A stretch of 64,000 bases of DNA from the NCBI GenBank assembly GCA_023055355.1, contig JALJCS010000035.1, forward strand, positions 1,488,001-1,552,000, written 5' to 3'. Positions 28,701 through 34,200 of the stretch are shown in pieces (the first letter of the stretch is position 1; every line of letters starts with the position of its first letter). Below the pieces are notes generated by a model, which made no database searches, was not told where the DNA came from, and was given only the letters and a program-made list of their open reading frames with translations. Made by a program: the position numbers and the translations under genes. The DNA is from Agelaius tricolor (Eukaryota > Chordata > Aves > Passeriformes > Icteridae).

Positions 28701-29609
28701 CTGAGGTAGCAGGGTACTCAAATACAGGAGGCTCTTCTGAACATCAGAGGGTGACTGAGGGTTGGCACAGGAGTCTCCATCTGCAGGGACACTGAAAAGT
28801 CACCTGGACATGGTCCTGGGCTCCAGGTGGCCTGGCTGGAGCAGGGCTCGGACCAGATGTGCCTGAGATGTGCCATGCAGCACCAACTATCCTACAACCA
28901 CAGAATGGCTTGGGAGGGACCTTAAAGCTCATCACCTTCCACCCTCTGCCATGGGCAGGGACACCTTCTGCTATCCCAGGTTGCTCCAAGCCTCATCCAC
29001 CCTGGCCTTGGGCATTCCAAAGATGGGACAAGCACAGCTTCTCCTTCTCAGGAACCCATCCTATGACAGTGTAACGTGGCTCACCCTCCGTGAGACGCCC
29101 AGAGCCTCCACGGCTCATGATTTCGGAGGCTCCATCGGGCTCTACAGCCCCCAGCACCGCCTTTCCCCCCTTACCTCCTCCACCAGCGCTGCGAAGTGCG
29201 GCAGGGGCTCGGCGGGCAGATCCCCGCACAGCAGCGGCTCGGCGGGGCCGGGGCCGGCTGCGGGCGGCCGCAGGAAGAAAAGCGCTTTGGTGGCGCTGGG
29301 GGGCGGCGGGGGCGGCCCGGGGCACAGCCCCAGCTCCGCGCCCGGGCCCCGCCAGGCCAGCAGCGCCGGCCCCGCCGCGCCCCGCACGAAACCGCGGAGC
29401 GCCGGCCCCGCCGCGCCGCCCGCCCAGCGCCGGCAGCGCTCCGGGGGCAGCGCCAGCGCCCGCGCCGCGCACCGAGCCAGCCGCGCCTCGGCCGGGGCAC
29501 CCTCCGGGGCATCCTCTGGGGAACCCTCCGGGGCATCCTCCGGGGAACCCTCCGGGGAACCCTCCCGGGAACCCGGCCCCGCGAACCCGGGATCCCCCTC
29601 GGCCTCCAT
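256..29609 (-). CDS. DNAH9: Dynein axonemal heavy chain 9, 5' part (19 coding exons; continues past left edge)
   Basis: Outer dynein arm heavy chain of motile cilia and sperm flagella; this part is the N-terminal tail (DHC_N1 region) that binds intermediate chains and the partner heavy chain. The AAA+ motor lies beyond the window. Exons in transcript order: 29175-29609, 27081-27277, 26308-26466, 24888-25018, 23228-23439, 21788-22021, 20044-20211, 18894-19010, 17348-17498, 16118-16232, 14559-14627, 14118-14244, 11923-12178, 9805-10046, 8482-8617, 7007-7203, 5905-6383, 3866-4088, 256-422. All junctions are GT-AG and the 3,815 nt stay in one frame (1,271 codons plus two bases). Segments resembling human DNAH9 include KALFFLR, VKGKTLLPLPA, PLLQGTNPTPKVEL, LLQEICNLLIQQ, YLSPEDLL, AIECSLKYLLENT, LDHVTHS and VKQQVAPLQA. 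The start codon at 29609 is chosen because it precedes the weakly conserved tail; an in-frame ATG at 29816 with no stop between is possible. DNAH17 and DNAH11 are the alternatives; residue matches and the ELAC2 neighbour favour DNAH9. Confidence 0.95.
432..765. repeat. 57-bp minisatellite abutting DNAH9 exon 19 acceptor
   Basis: About six copies of a 57-bp unit containing GGTCCCCCTGACACAGGGGG and GACCCCATGGTGCACAG. One copy (about 560-600) has lost an internal segment. The array begins about 8-10 bp from the exon 19 acceptor at 423-424. It produces long open frames on both strands that are not genes. Confidence 0.92.
829..1608 (-). mobile_element. Solo LTR, family A copy 1, expanded by an internal AT array
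   Basis: The left part (829-900) and the right part (1390-1608) match the reverse complement of the two ends of the copies at 22.6 and 27.6 kb. The middle is replaced by about 460 bp of TATA-type repeats. Normal copies are about 380 bp. Non-coding old retroviral LTR. Confidence 0.7.
905..1370. repeat. AT-rich tandem array (15-bp unit and degenerate TATAC/TTATA words)
   Basis: Begins with five copies of a 15-bp unit ATGTTATATTATATC, then degrades into TATAC-, TTATA- and TATGT-type repeats. It lies where family A LTRs have their short TATATA segment. Confidence 0.9.
1735..2090 (+). mobile_element. LTR-like element, family B copy 1
   Basis: Starts near ATTCACATTTTCTGAAAAATC, contains TTCTCCTGGGAAACTGAGAAG, a CCAAT box (GACCAATCAGGGCC) and a run of TATAG repeats near the end. 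A related copy is at 25,848-26,115. Shares its first bases with family A. Confidence 0.5.
2440..2690 (+). mobile_element. CR1 LINE 3' fragment
   Basis: Contains the CR1 tail words TTTAGATTGGATAT, AGAGGCTGCCCAGGGCAG and GGTCTTTTCCAAC ending near ATTCCATGAT. Lies in DNAH9 intron 18, antisense to the gene. Confidence 0.75.
2691..3865. other. DNAH9 intron 18, unique part
   Basis: No exon, repeat array or clear transposon recognised. Short open frames on both strands have no recognisable product. Confidence 0.4.
4355..4545 (+). mobile_element. CR1 LINE 3' fragment
   Basis: Carries GCCCAGAGCAGCTGTGGCTG, CAAGGCCAGGCTGGACAGGG and CCTTCCAGCCCAAACCA ending at GGATCCTGTGAT. Located in DNAH9 intron 17. 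Confidence 0.8.
4546..5904. other. DNAH9 intron 17 remainder
   Basis: A weak CR1-like tail may lie at about 5,690-5,775 (CACTGGGTGGTCCTTGTGGA, CCCTTCCAACCCA). Otherwise nothing recognised. Confidence 0.35.
5905..6383 (-). CDS. DNAH9: DNAH9 exon 17 (largest internal exon found, 479 bp)
   Basis: Encodes about residues 983-1142. It ends in a strongly conserved segment (RPFKAALLNEIKRWSL and FKQHLLDHVTH) that matches the human protein closely. Its first half, by contrast, is poorly conserved and contains the 12-residue triplication described separately. The acceptor at 6384-6385 is preceded by about 550 bp of nearly pure pyrimidine on the sense strand. Phase in is 0; phase out leaves two bases (AG) completed by the first base of exon 18 to give serine. 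Confidence 0.9.
6154..6261 (-). repeat. In-frame 36-bp triplication inside DNAH9 exon 17
   Basis: Three identical 36-bp units start at 6154, 6190 and 6226 on the plus strand. On the sense strand they encode LLAQDSRELGHH three times (about residues 1024-1059), adding 24 residues relative to a single copy. Flanking residues align with the human segment around GQFLLYGH, so one copy is presumably ancestral. I see no mismatch among the three units, which suggests a recent expansion or an assembly artefact. Confidence 0.93.
6396..6945. repeat. Polypurine/polypyrimidine array filling DNAH9 intron 16
   Basis: Plus strand is almost entirely purine for 550 bp, built from GGGAAAGGAGAAAAGAAG-type units; the sense strand is therefore polypyrimidine. 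It occupies nearly all of the 623-bp intron 16 (6384-7006) and runs to about 12 bp from the exon 17 acceptor. Its Lys/Glu/Gly- or Ser/Leu/Phe-rich open frames are artefacts. Confidence 0.95.
7204..8080. other. DNAH9 intron 15, unique part
   Basis: No exon, recognisable transposon or RNA gene seen between exon 16 and the minisatellite at about 8,080. Confidence 0.4.
8080..8440. repeat. About 64-bp minisatellite near DNAH9 exon 15 donor
   Basis: Five to six copies containing AAGAGAACAAGCACTGAGAA and CCAGAGATGTCCCCTTGGAG. One copy carries an unrelated insertion (about 8,284-8,312). The array ends about 40 bp from the exon 15 donor at 8481. Confidence 0.9.
9236..9570. repeat. Two-copy tandem duplication, about 165 bp
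   Basis: Copies share CTCAGCATCACCTCCTGCTG, CTCCAGCCTCTGTTCCCAGG and CGATGCACCACTCCCCTCTA with few differences. Located in DNAH9 intron 14, about 235 bp from the exon 14 donor. Confidence 0.88.
10221..10784 (+). mobile_element. Solo LTR, family A copy 2
   Basis: Starts TGATATTTTCTGAAAAATCC and ends AAACACCACCACA (TG...CA). It includes TAATTAATAACCAATCACAG and an AATAAATCAG signal near the 3' end. The internal TATA segment is enlarged (about 10,490-10,700), including a pure (TA)n run at about 10,668-10,697. Confidence 0.75.
11023..11877 (+). mobile_element. Solo LTR-like element, family C, with internal 12-bp array
   Basis: Starts TGTGGGAAATGGGCTTGTG and ends near CCCCGTTGCCTCA, with AATAAAATC about 35 bp before the end; TG...CA form. 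A 12-bp minisatellite sits in the middle. The right end is only about 45 bp from the exon 13 donor (GT at 11922-11921). Confidence 0.6.
11258..11690. repeat. 12-bp minisatellite (TAAAAATATAGG type) inside family C LTR
   Basis: Roughly 35 units of AAATATAGGTAA/AAATACAGGTAA, interrupted at intervals by GTGATTGGTGTTAAATA, giving a higher-order pattern of about 50-110 bp. Confidence 0.92.
12235..13390. repeat. 50-bp and about 70-bp minisatellite near DNAH9 exon 13 acceptor
   Basis: Basic 50-bp unit with CTTCTGAGCATCACAGGGG and ATGGTCAGCACAGCCCTGCC. A longer variant inserts AGCTCCTGGAACTCCCTCCA. About 19-20 units. It begins about 55 bp upstream (sense) of the exon 13 acceptor at 12179-12180. Variants are interspersed, indicating unequal exchange or gene conversion. 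Confidence 0.93.
13391..14117. other. DNAH9 intron 12, unique part
   Basis: No feature recognised apart from a short A-rich tract near 13,667-13,685. Confidence 0.35.
14628..15579. other. DNAH9 intron 10, unique part
   Basis: Contains a short (TTATC)n run at about 14,654-14,671 and AT-rich DNA at 15,010-15,125. No exon or clear transposon identified. Confidence 0.35.
15580..15958 (+). mobile_element. LTR-like element, family D, with 41-bp tandem units
   Basis: Begins TGTAGGGAGATAGAATATAA and plausibly ends at AAGAAACATCA (TG...CA). Its 5' part holds four copies of a 41-bp unit (GTAAATAAAGGTGGTATAGA...) at about 15,590-15,755. Confidence 0.5.
16355..16731 (+). mobile_element. Solo LTR, family A copy 3
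   Basis: Contains GAAAATCCTTTCCTTAGG, CTGCTGCTGTGGAATGCAAC, TAATTAATGGCCAATCACAG and AATAAATCAGCCTT, and ends near TGTGAACACAGTCACA. Located in DNAH9 intron 9. Confidence 0.75.
16732..17347. other. DNAH9 intron 9, unique part
   Basis: No additional exon or repeat recognised. Confidence 0.35.
18072..18300 (-). mobile_element. CR1 LINE 3' fragment, sense to DNAH9
   Basis: Plus strand shows CAGAATGGTTTGGGTTGGAA, GGACCTTAAAGCCCAGC and CTCCAAGCCCTGTCCAGCCT, the reverse complement of a CR1 tail. Confidence 0.8.
18395..18800. repeat. About 25-bp minisatellite near DNAH9 exon 8
   Basis: About 16 copies of CCATCCCAATGTCACTGTCC plus a variable CCCTTGT or CCAAAT linker. It ends about 95 bp from the exon 8 donor at 18893. 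All frames are open, giving false proteins. Confidence 0.92.
19600..19860 (+). mobile_element. CR1 LINE 3' fragment
   Basis: Contains TTTAGGTTAGACATCAGGAG, CTGCCCAGGGAGGTGGGG and GGACTTGATGATCTCAAAGG. In DNAH9 intron 7. A further short CR1 end may lie at 20,325-20,385. Confidence 0.8.
20600..21040 (+). mobile_element. LTR-like element, family E copy 1
   Basis: Contains TTAGTAGGCCCTGGGAAAAT, ATTATGGATAAATGATATAA and GCTCTTTAATAAAAGCACCT (polyadenylation-like signal). An inverted copy is at 46,290-46,700. Exact ends not fixed. Confidence 0.6.
21340..21505. repeat. 20-bp minisatellite
   Basis: About eight copies of GTGCCCCTGAATGCCCCAGG with Ser/Pro-neutral variants (TGACTGCC). In DNAH9 intron 6. 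Confidence 0.9.
22635..23014 (+). mobile_element. Solo LTR, family A copy 4
   Basis: Near full-length reference copy (about 380 bp): TGATATTTTCTGAAAAATC at the start, CAAACACCACCACA at the end, CCAAT-like and AATAAATCAG elements inside. In DNAH9 intron 5. Confidence 0.8.
23495..24140. repeat. TATACA/TATATACCCA microsatellite
   Basis: About 645 bp of alternating purine-pyrimidine repeats (ATATATACATATATACACAC, ATATATACCCAT). It lies about 56 bp upstream (sense) of the exon 5 acceptor at 23440-23441. It yields false Tyr/Ile/Cys-rich open frames on the minus strand. Confidence 0.95.
24355..24740 (-). mobile_element. CR1 LINE 3' fragment, sense to DNAH9
   Basis: Reverse complement of a CR1 tail: GGAATGGTTTGGGCTGGAAG, CTCCAAGCCCTGTCCAGCCT, CCCACCCTCACAGGGAAGGA, and further upstream LINE words (AGCACTGGAAGGGC region). 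Confidence 0.8.
25848..26115 (+). mobile_element. LTR-like element, family B copy 2
   Basis: Shares with 1,735-2,090 the series GAATGTGTTAGGAAGATTGT, TTGTCAATTGGATTCTG and GGCCAATTGGC. Ends uncertain. Confidence 0.45.
26620..26815 (+). mobile_element. CR1 LINE 3' fragment
   Basis: Contains GAGGTTTAAATTAGATATGA, TTGTTCCCTCTGAGGGTGGG and CTGTGGCTGCCCCTGGATCC. Located in DNAH9 intron 2. Confidence 0.8.
27295..27545 (+). mobile_element. CR1 LINE 3' fragment
   Basis: Ends with TTTAAGGTCCTTTCCAACAC and GATTCGATGATTCTATGA, the CR1 3' terminal octamer repeat. About 20 bp from the exon 2 acceptor at 27278-27279. Confidence 0.85.
27605..27982 (+). mobile_element. Solo LTR, family A copy 5
   Basis: TGATATTTTCTGAAAAATCC to TGAACACCACCACA. 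Same internal order as copies 3 and 4, with a short (TA)n run at about 27,884-27,903. In DNAH9 intron 1. Confidence 0.8.
27983..28894. other. DNAH9 intron 1, unique part
   Basis: No exon, RNA gene or recognisable transposon found. Confidence 0.35.
28895..29065 (-). mobile_element. CR1 LINE 3' fragment, sense to DNAH9
   Basis: Plus strand ACCACAGAATGGCTTGGG, GGACCTTAAAGCTCATCACC, CCATGGGCAGGGACACC: reverse complement of a CR1 tail, close to the DNAH9 CpG block. Confidence 0.75.
29175..29609 (-). CDS. DNAH9: DNAH9 exon 1 (145 codons, GC-rich, with start codon)
   Basis: Encodes residues 1-145 and ends on a whole codon before GTAAGG. The first 40 residues are Gly/Pro/Glu/Ser-rich and unlike the human N terminus. 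Recognisable homology begins later, at KALFFLR and CGDLPAEPL, which in the human protein lie just before the region encoded here by exon 2 (IVPILTNRRN). The exon sits within the CpG-rich block. The long open frames on the plus strand across it (28,870-29,961) are antisense shadows caused by high GC. Confidence 0.88.
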
Positions 29610-29830
29610 CCGCCCGGCTCCGCAGTGTTTGCGAGCAGCCGCCGCCGTTGCCCGGGGGACTCCCGGGAGCCGCTCCCGTGCCCCGCCGGGATGCGGGGGC
29701 GGTCCCAGCGCTGCCGCCTCCCTCCTGTGCCGCTCCGGGCGTTCCTCTCGTCCCCGCAGCGCTGTGCAGCTCCAGAAGCGGCTCCCGGCTCGCTCGCTCC
29801 GCTGGGATTTTCCCAAATCGGGCTCAGGCA
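29180..29830 (-). promoter_or_regulatory. CpG-rich block over DNAH9 exon 1 and 5' flank
   Basis: Dense in CpG and GGCGGC/CCGCGC words, unlike the surrounding 40-50 percent GC DNA. It covers the first coding exon and about 220 bp upstream, so it is the likely promoter/5'-UTR region. No TATA box is seen at a sensible distance. A transcription start cannot be fixed from sequence. Confidence 0.65.
29493..29564 (-). repeat. In-frame coding repeat in DNAH9 exon 1 (EGSPEDAP-type)
   Basis: Residues 16-39 consist of EGSPEDAP twice, preceded by EGSP and followed by EGAP, an acidic proline/serine tract. At DNA level this is a 24-nt unit with 12-nt sub-repeats on the plus strand (CCTCCGGGGCAT / CCTCCGGGGAAC). 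The human protein has no such tract as I recall it. A length polymorphism is likely. Confidence 0.8.
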
Positions 29831-31265
29831 GCTCCCGTCCCTCAGCCCCAGTGCTGTTCCCGACACCGGCGTACCTGCATCAACCGCCTGAAGCTGAAAC
29901 TGGTGTGCTCTTAACTACCCCTTCTGTGAGAAGCAGATCCTTTCCAAAGATCCTTCTGTAATTCCCTGGAAAGCAGCACACGGATCCTGTGCAGTCCCAG
30001 AGCTGCTCGTGTCACCCCAGCCCACTCCTACCTGCACCTGTCCAGTGACACGAAGATTTTGGGTTTCCCCAGTCCCCTGCTATTCATAAAAGCCCAGCAG
30101 AGCTTCTCTGGAGGACACAGATGTGTCAATTCTCCAGTCTCTGCTTTAAACAAGCATCATACTAAAGCACAGCTCATTAACAAAAGATGCTTTGCTGATA
30201 GTTTGCCCCTTAATTTCCCATAAACTCAAAATGAAGTCTTAAGACTTGTGTGCAAGCATCATCTGAGTGAGGCCTGGGTTCAGGTCAAAAAGTTGCCTCC
30301 AAAAATGAACTCCTTTATTGGAACAGCACAGAACTCCCCTCCTACTTCCAAACACAACCAGTGACAGCAGCAGCAAGGGAAGAAGCAAGGCTGACCCACA
30401 AAAAGCCTCAGAAAAACTCCTCTTAACCACAGACCTGCCTGCTGTGCCACTTTCCTGTCCCCTGCATCCAGAGCCATAATCTGCTCAAGGACACTCACAG
30501 CCATGAGGCTCCAGCATGATCCAGATCTGATGGGCAAGATCTTGGTCTTTACCCCAAAGCCAGCCAAGCCAAGGTAATTTGCCAGAGCAATTCAGGTTTT
30601 TGTCTCCTCATTAGTGATCCATACACAACACAGCTTTTTGGAGGATGGCAAGTGGTTTATTCAGATTCTAAATAAAGGGTTTGGAAAACTGATCTTTTGA
30701 ATAAAAAACCAGCAGAGAAAAACCAAAATAAAATGGGAACACCAATGTACAGATGTATTCTCACTCCTAATTTAACCTAAACCCCTACAATTGGGTCCCA
30801 TTTTACTGTTAATTTTCCTCTTATCACCTGGGTTCTGATAGTGAAGGGGGGCATACCCAGCTGAGACATGCTCACCTTCTTCTGGCAAACCCACAGCCCC
30901 TCCAGGGCCTCTCACACCTGATCTCTTGCAAAGGTCACACCTGCTGCTGTCACATTATCAATACCTCATAGCATAAAACCCAAAATTAAAACAGTTCAGA
31001 GAGAATTTTTGGTTAAAAGAAAAATTGCCCCACAGACTGGTGAGCCCCCAAAGGAGCCATGTGGGCAGATCCTGTCTCCACAAGGACCAGTGCTGCTGAC
31101 AGCCCCCTGGAGCTGCAGCCCAGGGAGATCCATGATGAGCAAGCAGACCCAGATGCCCAGGCCAGCCCCTGTCCTCCTGTGGTGCTGGCAGCACCATGCA
31201 GTGCCCAGGCCTGTGCAGAGCCAGGCTTCTCTCTGTGGAGCAGAGCACTCCCAGCCTTGCTCCTC
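29831..31265. other. Gap between ELAC2 stop and DNAH9 promoter
   Basis: Holds the presumed ELAC2 3' UTR (about 31,265 to 30,640) and about 0.8 kb of non-repetitive DNA before the DNAH9 CpG block. No exon, RNA gene or clear transposon recognised. Confidence 0.5.
30657..30662 (-). terminator. ELAC2 polyadenylation signal (AATAAA)
   Basis: TTTATT on the plus strand reads AATAAA on the sense strand, about 600 nt after the stop codon. It is followed 20-35 nt downstream by a GU-rich stretch (GCTGTGTTGTGTATGG on the sense strand), the expected downstream element. A second AATAAA at 30319-30314 is a weaker alternative. Confidence 0.6.
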
Positions 31266-34200
31266 TCAGTTGGCTGTTTTAAGCTTCTTGTCTGGCAGTT
31301 CCTGATGGTTCTTGGTTTGTTTTCTTTTCTGGCATGCTGCTTCTGTACTGTCCCCCCTGGTGAGCTTGTCCAGGACCAGAGCAGTCTCCTTCAGCAGCCT
31401 CATCTCCCTCTTCTCCTTCCTCTCCTCCATCTCCACGATGTCATCTGCAAACAAAGCCTTCAGGGGCGGGATCAGCTTTGGGATGGCTGGGAAGTCACCA
31501 AAACGTACCTGAAACACAAGCACACAGCTCCTGTGTGACAACTGCTGTTTGGTTTCCTCACTCCCCCCCTTGCCTTTGGCCTGTGCAGGCAGAGGGCACT
31601 GCCCCTTCCTGTGTGCAGCATCTGCATCCAGCAGCCCTGATCTCAACGAGTTATTGATGTTTGCTTCACAGAAAAGCTGTGGCCCAGTACAAATTCTGAC
31701 TGACAGCGAGCTGCCCTCACTGCCATGAGTGCCTTCAGCCACAGCTTTTGTCTGCTACAGAATGCCATTGGAGCAGCTAATCAGTTGGGATGGGAATGGA
31801 AGCAAAGTTAGGTTTTTTTGGCTGGGAATAGCAAGCACAGACTTGAGGTGGCACAAGGCAAGTACCCAAGAGTTGGATTCAAGGGCCATGAGCCCCTGCT
31901 CTCACAGCAGTGTGGGGAAAGGGTGACAGAGCATCTGCTGCCAGCAGCTAAAGGAGCTGTTTCAGACACTGCTCTTCAGGAGATGGAATACTGATACAAG
32001 AGGAGCATTTAATTCGTGAGCAGCCATCAAAATAACCTTGACACCATTGCCAGGCCTGGGCCCAAGCTCCCAACTCACCCTCATGTGGTCAAAGGCAATG
32101 CCGACCCTGTCGCTGAAGTCCTCGCTGAAGAGCGGGATCTTGGCGTACCTCTGGCTGAAGTGATTGAGCATGATGAACTCTGCATTCATCTTCATCCCAG
32201 TCTGGATGGCCTGGGAGGTTGTGCTGCAAAAGGAGCATGCCCTGGTCACAGCCAGGCTGGCACCCAGGCTCACAGCACACCAAGTGAGCTCAGGGGCACA
32301 GGCCCCTCTCCTTTGGGCAGCCTGCACTGGTGGCAATTCCCTGACTTCACACCACCCTGAGTGCAGGAATGCAGCTGTCATTGCTGCAGCCTTGCATTTA
32401 AGAGCTCCACAACCTGGGGACAGGCACTTATCCCAGGGTGCCAATAGGCTCAGCTGTGACTGGCAGGGAGTGCTGAGCAGCTGCTCCCACGTTTGCCTGG
32501 GCAGCACATGGAATCCCTGGCTGCAGGGCTCTCAGACAGCTGTGGGGGTAAAAACAGCTTCTACCCAGGATGGACCCATGCAGAGGGTCTTTCCCTTGGG
32601 CTGGCCTATTTGTAGAGTTACCAATGTCTGCTTGAAAGCTTTCCCCATTTCCTTTGGGGGTGCTGAGAGGAGCCGTGGTGGTCTCAGAGCTGCTGCAGTG
32701 ACCAACACTCCATCTTTAGTGTAGAAGAGCTCTGTGCACACCAGAGCCTTTGACAGGACTTGGGCCCTTCACCACCAGCTGCAAGGACCACACCCAGCTG
32801 TGCACCTTTCCCTTCCTGACAGGGACAGACAGCAGAACACACCCCACCTGTGGGTCTTCTCTATAGCTTCTTTTTCCATCCCATCTTCCAGCGTGGCTTC
32901 GTGGATCAGCAGGTTGGCATTTTTACCTGTGCAAACAATCACAAATTCCATCTTCAGCTGAAGACTGACCTGCCCAACTGCCCACAGAAGCCTCCTGTCC
33001 CTCCTCAGCCCCTCAGTGTGTGGCAGACACAGCACCAAAGGTTTGGGGATGCCCACTGAGGTCTCCATCTGTCAGTATCCATCCTCCAAGAGATTCTGCA
33101 AGCAGAGGGTTCTGTTACCTACCCATTTGCACTAAGGCCATGCAGGGCATTGTATCACCAGAATAAACTACTTTCCAGCCAGATTTGTGGATCACTGAAC
33201 ATGCAAAGGCATTTTTACAGTGCTGGACTTCACAGGTCTGAAACTGAACAAGGATACAAGTGTTAGAGTCCAGGTCTCCTCCAGCCATGGAGCCCCCCAG
33301 CTCAGGAACTCACCTCAGCCAGGTCATAGCTCTCTAACAGAGAGCTCACAAACTCCTTGGCTTTGGGTCTGATGTTCTCACAGCCTTTCACAAGAGACTG
33401 AGCAGGAATCATTCTGGGAGGGAGGGAAGAAGAGATAATTAAGGGCAGGTACAAAATAAAACCTGGTGTTCTCTTCAAGCAGCTGATTTCCCCTGTTTCT
33501 CAGCCTCAGTTCAGTGCCTTGGTGACCTGTATAACCTCTCACTTTCATTGGTGCCCCGGTAACTCACCCAATCACTTCTACCCCACTATCAAATACCCTT
33601 TCTTCCACTTGCCCAACTCCCTTTTCCTACAGCAAGGGGAAGCTTGCACACAAACCTCTATTTAAGCAGCACAGCTGAGTACAAACCCCATCCTGCCCTC
33701 TGCAGATTGCATATCCTTGTTCTACAGGCAGTGAAAGGAGTCAGAGCCACCTCCAACCAAGGGCTGGGGGAATGGATGAGTTTGCCTTGAATAAAGACCA
33801 AGGACATTCTCCACACAGAACACTCACTTGATGTCTCCAAGAATCTCCTCACAGTGGTTGTGGTACTCGTGCAGCCAAGGCATGATCTGCTCAGGTGCTA
33901 CCAGAAACAGAGGGCTGAAATCCTGACCCAGGGCTGCCTGAAAAAGCAAAGGTGGGGAGAAAAATCAGAGAGGAGAAATGCTAGGGATAGGCTGGTGCTT
34001 CTCCACTACTCTGAACTTCCCCTCCTCTCACCCAAGCCATGTTAAGAGCAGAGTAACTACTCACAAAAGCTCTGCGCCGCTCCATCAGGATATTCACCAG
34101 CCCCTGCAGAGGAACAGACACAGCAAGGGAGTCAGAGGCAACAGCACCACAGCTCAGCAAGCCCAGAGTCAGAACAAACAAGAAGGGAGAGGGGATTAGA

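Noticed and set aside
28870..29961. Plus-strand 363-codon frame over the CpG block
   Set aside because: Antisense shadow of DNAH9 exon 1 in very GC-rich DNA.
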